This document shows positions 26,167-35,909 of a stretch of DNA of 64,000 nucleotides, piece by piece; within the stretch, counting starts at the first letter, position 1; every line of letters begins with the position of its first letter. Below the pieces are notes generated by a model. It was given only the letters and a program-made list of their open reading frames with translations. It was not told the origin of the DNA and ran no database searches. A program made the position numbers and the translations under genes. Source of the stretch: Desulfovibrionaceae bacterium (GTDB taxonomy: Bacteria > Desulfobacterota > Desulfovibrionia > Desulfovibrionales > Desulfovibrionaceae); assembly GCA_029011315.1 (NCBI GenBank), contig JAQXLA010000015.1, forward strand, positions 1 to 64,000, given 5' to 3'.

Positions 26167-29100
26167 TCAGTACAGGCAGCCCTGAGCCTTTCTTTGGGCG
26201 ATAAGTGCTTCAGCCTGTTCTTCGAATGACGAGAATCCTGCATGGTGCAGCGCATCGGAGACAGTTTCGTTCCAGTTCCAGGAAGCGTAGATAACCGGTT
26301 TATGGAATACGGAACGGAAATGTTTCAGAGCCTCACGTGCCGCAGCCTCGCGCGGAGAGGCGAGAGCGGCTTTGAGTTCGGCATGCAGACGGCTGCTTTC
26401 CCGTTCAAACCATGTCTTGATTTCTTCAGGATTGCGAGTCTGAACGGTATTTTCATAGCCGTTTTGCACAAGGAGCTTTTCCAGTTTTGCAGCGTGCTGT
26501 TCGCTGAGCCAGGAGCCCAGATCTGCGGCCGTAAGGCCTTCAGCTTCTACAGCGGCCAGATCCTGCTTCGTGCGAAAATAGGTATCGGGTACGACGGAAG
26601 CGGAAGTGATGCCGCTGATGGCGACAAGCCCCCGAAGAATCGGACTGTTGGCAACGCCCTGTCCGCAAAATCCGACTTTTTTGGCGTATTTTGTTCCGGT
26701 GAAGATGGTGACGAGGATAGCCCAGACCACTGCGGGATCTTCTTCATCATAAATATGAGAAAGCGTAGCATTGTCCCGGTCTGTCGCAAGTACCATTTGA
26801 GTCATGTCATTGGATCCTATGGAGAATCCGTCGAATTCACTGATGAATTCCCTGGCAAGAATTGCGTTTGAAGGCAGTTCAGACATCAGAATGAGCTTCA
26901 GACCGTTTTCGCCGCTGCGCAAATCGTGCACATCGCTCAGATAGCGGCGCATGGATCTGGCCTGTTCAATAGTACGGACAAAGGGTAGCATCATCTGCAG
27001 GTTTGAAGCCCCGTATACGTTGCGGGCCTGTTTGAACGCCTCGATTTCCCAGTCATGAATGTCGCGAGCAACGCCTCGATATCCCAGCATGGGATTGGGT
27101 TCGGTCTCTTCAAACAGCACCCCTCCGAGGAGATTGCGGTATTCATTGCTCTTGAAGTCCGTAGTCCGGTATACGATTGGCTTGCCGTAGAAAGCCATGG
27201 CAAACATGGCGAGGTTGCGGGAGAGTGTTTGAACGTAATGCTCATGTCCGGTTTTGTGGCCTTTGGAGCGGATAAGAGTGCCGATTTTTCCGGGAATAGA
27301 GCGCAGTTCCTCTATTTCCCGAGTCAGTCCGCACCTTGCTCCGACATCAGCTCTCAGTGCTTCGATACGCTTCAGATTTTCCTGAACCTGAGGATTCAAG
27401 GCCGCATCAGCAACTTTTTCAGCAATATTTCGTTCGATAGCTTCGCGTTTCCTGCGAATTTCCGGATCATTGCCGCTTAAGAGAGCCAGCTCTGCGTCAT
27501 ATCCCATAATCAGTCGGACATGCTCTTCAAGATCGGCACTGGTTTGGAGAAGCGCATAGTATTTCGCCGCCGCTTCCGTAGCCAGAACAAGCTGCTGTTC
27601 CACTTCACGTGTCCTGCGGTATACGGCCATGATTTCTTCCGGATTGTGCAGATCTTCCCGGGCAGAAAGTCGGGCCAGTTCCTCAGAATACCCTGTAATG
27701 CCGCCTACATGTTCGCGCAGGGAGAATTCCAGCGCGACAAGTCCGGCATCCAGCTGTTCCCGTACGGTTTTTCTTAGGCGGCTTTCCAGCTCGTCAACTT
27801 TTTTCTGAACGGCCTTTTCCAGCTCTCCGGAGTCAAAGGCGCGCAAGGCGTCCGGATGCGCCCCGATGCTTCCCAGCATGAATTCCGCACGAAGCAGTCC
27901 GATTTCAAAATCCGGAACATTGCGCAGTCTGGAGAGAAAGAGAGCCTGACCGACATCGGCAAGAACCAGACCAACTTTGGTTTTTGTGGTCGGCAGAGTC
28001 GAGACGTCCATCTCTCCGCCCACTTCGCGCAGGGGCAGAAGGCCGCGGTAGACTCGTCCCCTGGTTCCATCCACTGTAACATCGAGACCGTCAAGAGCCT
28101 GAAGTGCCGTAGGATTTTGAATGCCGATAACTGCTGCTATTCCCAATTCTCTGGATGTAATGGCGGCGTGGCTGGTGTCTCCGCCGACATCAGCGAGAAT
28201 GGCTGAGGCAACGCGCATCCCGGGAACCATATCGGGATCCGTCCGTCCGGCGGCTAAAATATCGCCTTTTTTGACGCGATTGAGTTCGAGAGCGGAGCGC
28301 AGATAACGCACTGTCCCCTGACCTGCTCCCCGTGAAGCACCATTGCCTTTCAGCAGTGTTTCTGCTCCTGCCAGAGCCTTGGGATCCACTTCCTTGCGCC
28401 GCATGAAAATAGTGTGGGGATGCAGTGCGAGTTCTTCATTCCAGCGGGTTTCCGGCCTAGCCTGTACGAACCACAGATCTCCTTTCGCATCAATACAGAA
28501 TTCCGTATCCATGATCATGCCGCCATAAGCCTTGCTGACGGCGCGTACACCTTTTGCCACCTGTTCAGCCTGTGTGACGGACAGGGCCCAAAGCTGAGCT
28601 TCGCGTTCCGGCACGTCGACGCTGCGCGTGCCGCCGTTTTCGTCGTAAACAATCTTCATGGATTTGGCACCCATGGATCGCAGAACAACTTCCGTTCCGT
28701 CATCGCGCTGATAAACATACAGCTTATCCGGCGTTACCATGCCGCCTACTACAGCTTCGCCAAGGCCGAAACTTGCATCAATGCTCACAAGATCGTTTCG
28801 TATCGTGCCGCGGCAGCCCGTCGCCGTATCCGCACTGAACGCTGTCCCGGCGACAACTGGATTGATCATGCGCATGATACAGACAGAGAGGGAAGTATTT
28901 TCGATAGCCCATTCCGATCGCGCCTGCATTGCGATCGCTTCTTCGCCGGTTTCTTCCGATTTGGCGACTGCATCCAGAATAGCTTCTCGGCGGTATGTCA
29001 TGGAGCGGAGATTGTACGCCGAAGCGCAGTCCCAATGGTAGGCCGTAACCACGGCATCTTCTCCTGACATGTTCAGGAACGTATCCTGAAGACCGGCGAA

Positions 29101-29736
29101 CGCTTTTTTGCGGGAATCTTCTCCGGCGGCGGAGGATCGAACGGCTACAGGCACATCGCCCTCTTCACCGGATTCTGCGCAGATATCGCGATATGCCTGA
29201 CGTACCACGGCATCGACTTCTGCGGGGAGAGGTGTGGAAAGAATTGCGACCTGCACAAGCACAGAAATTTTGCGAAGATGATCGATGCTTTCGTGCGAAG
29301 AAGCAAATCCGTCAACGACGTTATTGATGAAGGTCCGGAGACGAACCCTGCAGGAATCAGGATTCAGCCGGGTTTGTTCTCTGACTGCGGCGGCGGTTTC
29401 GCGTACGAATCTGGGCAGAAAATCATGATCGCGGGTAACATCTTCAGAAGACCAGTCTACGCTTGAATAGGCCTGTTCCACCATGGATCTGACCAGGGCA
29501 GCATTGACCCGGCACTGATTCAGGACAATATGAAAAGCTGCTGAGGAAATGGCGCGGAACTGCGGCGTATGTACGCCTGCATTGCTGATGATGGCGGTAT
29601 TGTAGTTCTTGCCGCCTACAAGTGTTTCTGCCTCGGCACCGATCGAAATGATTTCGGCTCCGGTGAGCATCAGTTTGTTAAAAAGATCCGCTTTTGCGGC
29701 GCTGGATGCCGCTGCATCGTCCTTTTTCTTCATCAT
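26167..29736 (-). CDS. ppsA: PEP synthase-like enzyme, extended (PEP/pyruvate-binding and PEP-utilising domains)
   Basis: The product is 1189 residues, against about 790 for E. coli PpsA. The N-terminal part is an ATP-grasp pyruvate/PEP-binding domain (PVAVRSSAAGEDSRKKAFAG near residue 205, the Ala/Arg-rich nucleotide site). The phosphohistidine domain has GGDTSHAAITSRELG near residue 520. The C-terminal TIM barrel contains GSNDMTQMVLATDRD near 980 and the Cys motif GFCGQGVANSP near 1020. Between the His domain and the barrel is a long Glu/Leu/Arg-rich insert of about 250 residues, probably helical. The expected reaction is pyruvate + ATP to PEP + AMP + Pi. The fold is certain; the exact substrate is inferred. 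Its start overlaps the biotin ligase gene. Confidence 0.87.
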   Translation of the reverse strand: MMKKKDDAAASSAAKADLFNKLMLTGAEIISIGAEAETLVGGKNYNTAIISNAGVHTPQFRAISSAAFHIVLNQCRVNAALVRSMVEQAYSSVDWSSEDVTRDHDFLPRFVRETAAAVREQTRLNPDSCRVRLRTFINNVVDGFASSHESIDHLRKISVLVQVAILSTPLPAEVDAVVRQAYRDICAESGEEGDVPVAVRSSAAGEDSRKKAFAGLQDTFLNMSGEDAVVTAYHWDCASAYNLRSMTYRREAILDAVAKSEETGEEAIAMQARSEWAIENTSLSVCIMRMINPVVAGTAFSADTATGCRGTIRNDLVSIDASFGLGEAVVGGMVTPDKLYVYQRDDGTEVVLRSMGAKSMKIVYDENGGTRSVDVPEREAQLWALSVTQAEQVAKGVRAVSKAYGGMIMDTEFCIDAKGDLWFVQARPETRWNEELALHPHTIFMRRKEVDPKALAGAETLLKGNGASRGAGQGTVRYLRSALELNRVKKGDILAAGRTDPDMVPGMRVASAILADVGGDTSHAAITSRELGIAAVIGIQNPTALQALDGLDVTVDGTRGRVYRGLLPLREVGGEMDVSTLPTTKTKVGLVLADVGQALFLSRLRNVPDFEIGLLRAEFMLGSIGAHPDALRAFDSGELEKAVQKKVDELESRLRKTVREQLDAGLVALEFSLREHVGGITGYSEELARLSAREDLHNPEEIMAVYRRTREVEQQLVLATEAAAKYYALLQTSADLEEHVRLIMGYDAELALLSGNDPEIRRKREAIERNIAEKVADAALNPQVQENLKRIEALRADVGARCGLTREIEELRSIPGKIGTLIRSKGHKTGHEHYVQTLSRNLAMFAMAFYGKPIVYRTTDFKSNEYRNLLGGVLFEETEPNPMLGYRGVARDIHDWEIEAFKQARNVYGASNLQMMLPFVRTIEQARSMRRYLSDVHDLRSGENGLKLILMSELPSNAILAREFISEFDGFSIGSNDMTQMVLATDRDNATLSHIYDEEDPAVVWAILVTIFTGTKYAKKVGFCGQGVANSPILRGLVAISGITSASVVPDTYFRTKQDLAAVEAEGLTAADLGSWLSEQHAAKLEKLLVQNGYENTVQTRNPEEIKTWFERESSRLHAELKAALASPREAAAREALKHFRSVFHKPVIYASWNWNETVSDALHHAGFSSFEEQAEALIAQRKAQGCLY

Positions 29737-30661
29737 GGCTGTGTTTCCCTGCCGAAAACGGCATCGAGTCGTATTGAGGCATCAAATTTCCACATAAAAA
29801 AGACGTTCCTTCATGACCTGAAAGGAGGATGCCTCCATCTTCATTCAAGCCGAGCAGGACGCCACTGTATGTTTTCCTCCCATCATCCAAGATAGCAGGA
29901 CATCCGCGAAGAAGCAGAAATCTTTCGGCTTCAAAACGCCAGCTTTTTCCGGAAATATCATTCTGTGCGCAGTGTGCAGGTAAAAAAGAGGCAATATGCA
30001 GCCACAGTTCGAGAAGGGTTGCTGAGCAAGGTTTGAGTATGCCGGCCGGCATCATGCGATCTCTGCGCATGGCTTCGTCGGAAGGTGAGGACTGGAGATT
30101 GAGTCCAATTCCGGCGATGATGCAGGGCTGTCCTCCATGGGGGTCGGGTCGTTCCTCAATGAGAATGCCCCCGACTTTTCGCCATACTCCCTTTTCATCC
30201 TGCTGGATAATGTCATTGGGCCATTTCATCATGACAGGGATGCGCAGCGCATCTATGGCTGAAGCGATCAGTCCCCCGGTTGCCGGTGCTGCAGATGTTG
30301 ACAGAAATGTAGTGGTGAAAGGCAGACGGATAGCCGCATACAGATTCCCTTCGGGCGAACTCCATTTTCGTCCAAGTTGTCCCCGTCCGCTTTTTTGCGA
30401 TGACACCAGGATACTGCTCCAAACTGGAAAAAGATTGTTCTGAAACAGATAGAAAGCCGCATCCATGGCGGAGGAGACTTCTCCGCAGAGAATGACGGGA
30501 GCCGGAAGAGTGTCGGGAATTTGAAGCCTGGCATCGTTCCCGGGGACAAAAGAAGAGTCGGGTGCATTGAAAAAAATATGCGGTGCATCAAACGGCTTCC
30601 GTACGGCGAAAACGCCGTGCAGATCCGTTTCGATAACATGAGGGTCGTCAGACAGGTTCAT
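29678..30661 (-). CDS. birA: Biotin--[acetyl-CoA carboxylase] ligase
   Basis: BirA attaches biotin to the carrier domain of biotin enzymes such as acetyl-CoA carboxylase. The product is 327 residues. The biotin-ligase motif GRGQLGRKWSSPEGNLYAA is clear, followed by KWPNDI and GGILIEERP. There is no N-terminal helix-turn-helix, so this is the non-regulatory form. The C-terminus overlaps the start of the PEP synthase-like gene by 59 bases, in a different frame. Confidence 0.93.
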   Translation of the reverse strand: MNLSDDPHVIETDLHGVFAVRKPFDAPHIFFNAPDSSFVPGNDARLQIPDTLPAPVILCGEVSSAMDAAFYLFQNNLFPVWSSILVSSQKSGRGQLGRKWSSPEGNLYAAIRLPFTTTFLSTSAAPATGGLIASAIDALRIPVMMKWPNDIIQQDEKGVWRKVGGILIEERPDPHGGQPCIIAGIGLNLQSSPSDEAMRRDRMMPAGILKPCSATLLELWLHIASFLPAHCAQNDISGKSWRFEAERFLLLRGCPAILDDGRKTYSGVLLGLNEDGGILLSGHEGTSFLCGNLMPQYDSMPFSAGKHSHDEEKGRCSGIQRRKSGSF

Positions 30662-30742
30662 GAAAAATCCAGGCCTCCGCAGGCAGGATGGTGATGACGC
30701 ACAGACACGCGATCGTGCCGTTTAAGTTTGCCCTCTCTGGAT

Positions 30743-30770
30743 ATAGTAAAGTGAAATTTCAAAAAGGCAA
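30743..30770 (-). promoter_or_regulatory. birA: Possible promoter for birA
   Basis: Read leftward, TTGCCT and TACTAT are separated by 16 bases, about 80 bases before the birA start. The -35 match is only partial. Confidence 0.35.
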
Positions 30771-30806
30771 GATCTTTCCCTTATTGCTGCTGAGTGTTCT
30801 GCTCGG

Positions 30807-30855
30807 TTTTTCGTCCAGACAGATTTTGCCGCAGAGAATCTGTCTGGGCGAAAAA
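30807..30855. repeat. 19-bp inverted repeat between trpA and birA
   Basis: TTTTTCGTCCAGACAGATT (30807-30825) and AATCTGTCTGGGCGAAAAA (30837-30855) are complementary apart from one T-G position. The T-run is on the 5' side for rightward RNA, so it is not a normal rightward terminator. The right edge abuts the trpA terminator and shares its T-run. Confidence 0.8.
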
Positions 30856-30886
30856 GAAGACGAAACGCCTTTTGCGCTTCGTCTTC
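30851..30886 (-). terminator. Rho-independent terminator of the trp operon
   Basis: Read leftward, GAAGACGAAGCGC pairs with the reverse complement ending in TTCGTCTTC (one G-U pair) around a short A-rich loop, and is followed by five T. It begins five bases after the trpA stop. Confidence 0.85.
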
Positions 30887-30891
30887 AGCTT

Positions 30892-31668
30892 TTAGTTTTG
30901 TTGAGTCCAGAGTTGCATGAACGATTTCGGAGTCTTTCCCGATGCGATATGCGTCAGCAGCGAACTGCCGAATACCGCGGCATCAGGTCTGGTTTCTGAG
31001 CTGAGAGCGTTGAGCTGCTCGGGCGTTTTTAGGCCAAACCCGAGGGCTACCGGCAAAGAGAAGTTTTTTCGAGATCTGGAAATCACTTCGGGAACTTCCC
31101 GGGGCAAGGCGTCGCGCTCTCCAGTCGTGCCCATGACAGAGACGACATATACATAGCCTTCCGAAACATCGGCATACAGCTTCATGCGCGCATCATCAGT
31201 ATTTGGGCCGACCAGAGGAATCAGGGCGATACCGTGCTGTTTGAGGATGGTGCGGAATTCTGCGGCCTCATCATAGGGCAAATCGGGCACGATGCATCCT
31301 TTGACGCCGGCTTCTGCCGCTTCAGAGGCAAAATTTTCCAGACCGTAGCGTAGAAATGGATTGAAGTAGCCCATCAAAACCAGTCCGGCCTGCATTGCTC
31401 CGGCATATTTTTTCAGATCGGATAAAATGCCGCGTAACGTTACGCCGTCTTGCAGTGCCTGGACGGAAGCGGCTTCCACGACAGGACCATCGGCAACAGG
31501 ATCAGAAAACGGAACGCCGATTTCAATGATATCGGCTCCGGATTGATCCAACTCCATGACGGTTTCCCAGAACCTGTCTGGAGCAGGAAATCCGGCGGTC
31601 ACAAAGGGAATAAGAGCTATGCGACCCTCTTTTCGAGCGGTCAAAATTTTTTCTTCAAGAATATGCAT
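30892..31668 (-). CDS. trpA: Tryptophan synthase alpha chain
   Basis: TrpA cleaves indole-3-glycerol phosphate and passes indole to TrpB. The start at MHILEEK (31668), after AAGGA, gives 258 residues. The catalytic Glu is in IEIGVPFSDPVADGP and the second acid is in VPDLPYDEA. It is the last gene of the operon, 13 bases after trpB, and is followed at once by a terminator. Confidence 0.97.
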   Translation of the reverse strand: MHILEEKILTARKEGRIALIPFVTAGFPAPDRFWETVMELDQSGADIIEIGVPFSDPVADGPVVEAASVQALQDGVTLRGILSDLKKYAGAMQAGLVLMGYFNPFLRYGLENFASEAAEAGVKGCIVPDLPYDEAAEFRTILKQHGIALIPLVGPNTDDARMKLYADVSEGYVYVVSVMGTTGERDALPREVPEVISRSRKNFSLPVALGFGLKTPEQLNALSSETRPDAAVFGSSLLTHIASGKTPKSFMQLWTQQN

Positions 31669-31681
31669 GATGTATTCCTTC

Positions 31682-32851
31682 TTATAGGCCAAGAGCGTGT
31701 TCGATAATGTCCATATCTTTATCGCCGCGTCCGGAGAGATTAATCAAAACTCGGCTGCCCCTGCGGAATTCCTCCGGATGGGCTAGCACATAGCCAAGAG
31801 CATGAGAAGATTCCAGAGCCGGCAGAATGCCTTCGTCATGACAGAGAGCCTGAAAAGCATTCAGAGCGTCTCTGTCATAAGCAATAGTGTACTGTACACG
31901 GCCGCTTGTGCTCAGATGCACATGTTCGGGACCAACGCCCGGATAGTCGAGGCCAGCTGAAATGGATCCTGAAGGCAGAATTTGGCCCTCGCGATCCTGA
32001 AGAAGCATCGTATATTCTCCATGCAGAACTCCGGGAACTCCGAGATTGATGGCGGCGGAGTTGAGACATCCAGGTTCACCCGTGCCGCCGGCTTCAACTC
32101 CGATGATATTGACTTCTCCGTCCGGGACAAATGCATGAAACATGCCAATGGCATTTGAGCCTCCGCCCACCGCAGCAACCACGTAATCCGGCAGCGATCC
32201 GGTTTCCTCCAGCATTTGGGATCGGGCTTCGCGTCCGATGACGCTTTGAAAATCTCGAACCAGCTGCGGAAACGGATATGGTCCGGCTGCTGTGCCGAAG
32301 CAGTAGTGCGTCGTTTTCTGGGAAGATATCCAGGCGCGCAGGGCAGCGTTAATGGCGTCTTTCAGCGTGCGGGATCCGTTTTCGATAGGTCGAACTTCAG
32401 CTCCGAGAAGTCGCATGCGGCGGACATTCGATGACTGGCGTTCTACGTCTTCAGCTCCCATGTAAATGGTGCAGTCCATACCCAGACGTGCTGCGGCTGC
32501 TGCTGTGGCGACGCCATGCTGGCCGGCTCCTGTTTCAGCGATCAGAGCCGTCTTGCCCATATACTTAGCCAGAAGAGCCTGACCAAGGGTGTTGTTGATT
32601 TTATGGGCTCCGGTATGCAGAAGGTCTTCACGCTTCAGCCAGATTTCAAATCCGTATTTTTCGGAGAGCGTCGGGCAGAATGTTATCGGAGTCTTGCGTC
32701 CAGCATAGTGAACGAGGAGGTCATCCAATTCCTTTTGAAACGATTCGGTCGGCAGAATGTCGGCCATGGCCTTTTCAAGTTCCAGCAGGGGCGGCATCAG
32801 CAGTTCCGGAACGAAACAGCCTCCGAATTTACCGAAGTAGCCTTTTTTCAT
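31682..32851 (-). CDS. trpB: Tryptophan synthase beta chain
   Basis: TrpB joins indole and serine to tryptophan using PLP. The start MKKGYFGKFGG at 32851 gives 389 residues, the standard length; the longer frame would add a tail across the trpF-trpB gap. The PLP lysine is in HTGAHKINN near residue 83, with GAGQHGVATA and the phosphate loop GGGSNAIG. This is the common TrpB1 type that works with TrpA. Confidence 0.97.
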   Translation of the reverse strand: MKKGYFGKFGGCFVPELLMPPLLELEKAMADILPTESFQKELDDLLVHYAGRKTPITFCPTLSEKYGFEIWLKREDLLHTGAHKINNTLGQALLAKYMGKTALIAETGAGQHGVATAAAAARLGMDCTIYMGAEDVERQSSNVRRMRLLGAEVRPIENGSRTLKDAINAALRAWISSQKTTHYCFGTAAGPYPFPQLVRDFQSVIGREARSQMLEETGSLPDYVVAAVGGGSNAIGMFHAFVPDGEVNIIGVEAGGTGEPGCLNSAAINLGVPGVLHGEYTMLLQDREGQILPSGSISAGLDYPGVGPEHVHLSTSGRVQYTIAYDRDALNAFQALCHDEGILPALESSHALGYVLAHPEEFRRGSRVLINLSGRGDKDMDIIEHALGL

Positions 32852-32909
32852 GAGAGTCCAGTCCTTATTATTCGTTATTAAGTTGAAGATCAGAAGAAAA
32901 ATCCGTGTT

Positions 32910-33521
32910 TTATGACTGCAGGGAACGGATTGAGGACAGTGCCTGCCGCATTTTATGCGGATCCTTTTTCCCGGGTGAGCTTTCCAGCCGTGAATTGAGA
33001 TCCAGTCCGTCCGGATGCAGAATGCTGAGGGCTTCAGCCGCATTTTCAGGGCCTATTCCGCCGGAAAGAAACCAGGGATGGGGAAAGTGCAGGGAGGAAA
33101 GACCTTTCCAGTCCAGTATTTTTCCGCTGCCCATCCCTGCATCAAGAAGATAAAATCCGCAGGTATCGGCAAAGCTGTCAATGGTCCGCTGCAATGCTGC
33201 TGCAGAGGTGTGCTTTCCGGGCCAAAGCACGCGGATCACTTTGTCCCGGGGAAGTTTGGCGGCTTCCTCAGCACTTTGAGACCCATGCAGCTGGAAAAGA
33301 TCCAAAGAGGCGATTTGTGCAATATGCAGGATGCGTTCTGCGTCCTGATCGACAAAAACGCCTGTTCTGAGCATGGATGACGTTTTCAGGCCAGCGGCCT
33401 GTTCCGGCGTCAGGTTGCGCGGACTTGGAGGATAAAAGATGAATCCGCATAGATTGAAGCCCAGTTCTTCGGCGAGATTCAGCGTCTTCTGATTGATCAT
33501 GCCGCAAATTTTAACAAGCAT
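32910..33521 (-). CDS. trpF: Phosphoribosylanthranilate isomerase
   Basis: TrpF rearranges phosphoribosylanthranilate to CdRP. The product is 203 residues. It starts with the diagnostic MLVKICGM (catalytic Cys), and GFIFYPPSPRNLTPEQA and WFLSGGIGPENA follow the TIM-barrel pattern. Its ribosome site GGAGG lies inside the end of trpC, which it overlaps by 11 bases, so the two are translationally coupled. Confidence 0.97.
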   Translation of the reverse strand: MLVKICGMINQKTLNLAEELGFNLCGFIFYPPSPRNLTPEQAAGLKTSSMLRTGVFVDQDAERILHIAQIASLDLFQLHGSQSAEEAAKLPRDKVIRVLWPGKHTSAAALQRTIDSFADTCGFYLLDAGMGSGKILDWKGLSSLHFPHPWFLSGGIGPENAAEALSILHPDGLDLNSRLESSPGKKDPHKMRQALSSIRSLQS

Positions 33522-34323
33522 CTCTGTCCTCCTGACGAAGCATACGGCGCAGAGAAATACCGGGCATTCCCTTTTCCATTAATGAAGATCCCACGAGAGC
33601 CGCATCGTATCCGGCATCAGCCGCATCCCGCAAATCCTGATTGGAGCGCATGCCGCTGGCGGCAATCCAGAGCTCTCCGCGTTCTGGGGGGCAGCTCTGA
33701 ATCAGCTTCAGACAGGCAGTGCGGTCAACGTGCAAGGTCTCCAGATCTCTGGCATTGACCTGAATGATATCGGCACCGCTTTCCCGTGCCAAATTCAAAT
33801 CCTGCTGATTGAAAACCTCTGTCACGCACTGGACTCCGCCGCGTTCAGCCTGCTCACGCAGGGATCTCAGAAGCCGGACATCCGGAGTCAGCCGTACAAT
33901 GAGCAACAGGGCGGAAGCCGGCGTCGCAATCGTTGCTGCAATCTGCACAGGATGCAAGATAAAATCCTTGCGCAACAGAGGTATCAATGCGCCTGTTTTG
34001 GAAAAATGGCTGGAGATCCGCTCCAAAAAAGCGATATCGCCGTGAAAATACTGTCGTTCCGTGAGAACGGACATGGCAGATGCACCTGCCTGAGCGTACT
34101 GAGAGGCGGTTTCCTCCGGGCTCAAGCTTTCACAGATGACTCCGCGGGAAGGCGAAGCCCGTTTGTATTCCGCAATGACAGCTGGAAGCCCGTTATGTGC
34201 TCCTTTTTTCAGAGCTTCGCGGAAGTCCGGCCGAAAGCCTGTATAGGGCTGCGGCAGAACCTCTGCACAGAGAAGCGCCTTGATTTCCGCTTGTTTGGCT
34301 TCATGAAAGCGTGCGAGATCCAT
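33511..34323 (-). CDS. trpC: Indole-3-glycerol phosphate synthase
   Basis: TrpC closes the indole ring from CdRP. The product is 270 residues, one TIM barrel. VIAEYKRASPSRGVI holds the first catalytic Lys, PLLRKDFILHPVQI the second, and IIQVNARDLETLHVD is also typical. It is separate from trpF, unlike the E. coli fusion. Its start codon shares one base with the trpGD stop (TGATG). Confidence 0.97.
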   Translation of the reverse strand: MDLARFHEAKQAEIKALLCAEVLPQPYTGFRPDFREALKKGAHNGLPAVIAEYKRASPSRGVICESLSPEETASQYAQAGASAMSVLTERQYFHGDIAFLERISSHFSKTGALIPLLRKDFILHPVQIAATIATPASALLLIVRLTPDVRLLRSLREQAERGGVQCVTEVFNQQDLNLARESGADIIQVNARDLETLHVDRTACLKLIQSCPPERGELWIAASGMRSNQDLRDAADAGYDAALVGSSLMEKGMPGISLRRMLRQEDRDAC

Positions 34324-35909
34324 CAGGCCAACACCCGACTTCCTGCGCCTTCCAGAACGCCTCGGCGTGCCTTGGCGACAGCTTCTTCCAGACTGACGGA
34401 TCCGTCTTCCAGAAGGAAGACGGCAAATCCGGCATTCAAGGCGATCATGTCCTGCATGGCTTTGGGACCGTTGCCGGACAGAAGATCGCGCAGAATCTGC
34501 ACAGCTTCCTCCTTTGTATGAACTTCCAGATCCTCGGGACTGCAGGGGGAGAAGCCGAACGACTGCGGATCGACAATCATTTCATCCCTTTTTCCGTCAG
34601 AAATCAGGATGACGCGGTTTTTCCCCATGCAGGTCAGTTCATCGTATCCTCCGGCTCCATGGAATACCGCAATGCGGCGGATGGGACGCTGTGAAAGGGC
34701 TCCGGCAACCAGTTCGACGGCATCAGGAGATCCGACGCCCATCATGAGGTGATCAGGGCAGGCCGGATTGATCATTGGGCCGAGAATATTGAAGATGGTT
34801 CGGATTCCAAGCTGTTTGCGGACAGGCGCGATGTTGGCAAAAGCCGGATGGAAATAAGGTGCGAACTGAAAGGTAAAGTTTGTGCGCCTGAGAGCGTCAA
34901 GAATCGCTTCGGGATCTCTTTCCAGTTTCATTCCCAGGCCTTCAAGAGCATCTGCAGCCCCGGATGTGGAGGAAACAGCTCTGTTGCCGTGCTTGACACA
35001 GCGGTATCCCATTCCGGCAATTGTCAAGGCCGAAGCGGTAGAGCAGTTAAAGGAATGCTTGCCGTCGCCTCCGGTACCGACGATATCAATGCAGTGCTCG
35101 GGAATATCCCGGACGCGTACGGCGTGATCCAGCATGACGTGAATGGCTGCGGCGACTTCCTGCGGTTTTTCCCCTTTCATCCGCAGAGCCGTAAGAAAAC
35201 TTCCGGCCTGTGTGGGAGACATCGTGCCGTCAATCATGGCATTAAAGGCTGCCTCTGCCTGTTCAACCGTTAGATCGCGCTGATCAGCCAAAGTATTGAG
35301 AATAGACGTTACGGATGGAATTTCTGCGGCGGGCATAATATTCTCCGGGAAGTTTTTCAGCAGTTTCAGGCCGTCTGGTGTCAAAATGGATTCCGGATGA
35401 TATTGAACTCCAACCCATGGGCGATCTTTATAGCGCATGGACATTACTTCTCCCTGCGGTCCGCGCGCTGTTACTTCCAGATTGCTGTTGGGATGTTGTT
35501 CGTCGATACGGACGACAAGAGAATGGTAGCGCCCCACGGTCATGGGATTGGGTACGCTGCGGTAAAGCCCCCTGCCGTTGTGCACGATATCAGATGTCTT
35601 GCCGTGCATGATGACCGGTCCGCGCACCACTTCGGAACCGGCGAAAAGGCCGAGCACCTGATGACCGAGGCAAACGCCGAGCACGGGGATGCGGGGGCTG
35701 AGACGGCGGAGAAATTCCATGCAGAAGCCCGCTTCAGAAGGATGTCCGGGACCGGGAGAAATACATACGGACTTCAATCTGGGATCCGTAGCCATGGCAA
35801 CAAGTTCGGGATCGTCATTTTTTATGACAACAGGCTGTTTGCCGAGACGGCAGAATGCCTGCACCAGATTGTAGGTAAAGGAATCATAGTTATCGATGAG
35901 AAGGAACAT
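34323..35909 (-). CDS. trpGD: Anthranilate synthase glutaminase fused to anthranilate phosphoribosyltransferase
   Basis: One 528-residue protein carries two steps. Residues 1 to about 190 are the class I glutaminase (starts MFLLIDNYDSF; nucleophile Cys in GVCLGHQVLG; His in VQYHPES), which feeds ammonia to TrpE. The remainder is the phosphoribosyltransferase TrpD (VGTGGDGKHSFNCSTASA, KHGNRAVSSTSGAAD). The fusion has the same order as in E. coli. The start at 35909 overlaps the end of trpE by 20 bases. Confidence 0.97.
   Translation of the reverse strand: MFLLIDNYDSFTYNLVQAFCRLGKQPVVIKNDDPELVAMATDPRLKSVCISPGPGHPSEAGFCMEFLRRLSPRIPVLGVCLGHQVLGLFAGSEVVRGPVIMHGKTSDIVHNGRGLYRSVPNPMTVGRYHSLVVRIDEQHPNSNLEVTARGPQGEVMSMRYKDRPWVGVQYHPESILTPDGLKLLKNFPENIMPAAEIPSVTSILNTLADQRDLTVEQAEAAFNAMIDGTMSPTQAGSFLTALRMKGEKPQEVAAAIHVMLDHAVRVRDIPEHCIDIVGTGGDGKHSFNCSTASALTIAGMGYRCVKHGNRAVSSTSGAADALEGLGMKLERDPEAILDALRRTNFTFQFAPYFHPAFANIAPVRKQLGIRTIFNILGPMINPACPDHLMMGVGSPDAVELVAGALSQRPIRRIAVFHGAGGYDELTCMGKNRVILISDGKRDEMIVDPQSFGFSPCSPEDLEVHTKEEAVQILRDLLSGNGPKAMQDMIALNAGFAVFLLEDGSVSLEEAVAKARRGVLEGAGSRVLA

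Noticed and set aside
30688-30999. Rightward 103-codon open frame over the birA-trpA gap
   Set aside because: It runs through two hairpins and into antisense trpA, with no family resemblance.
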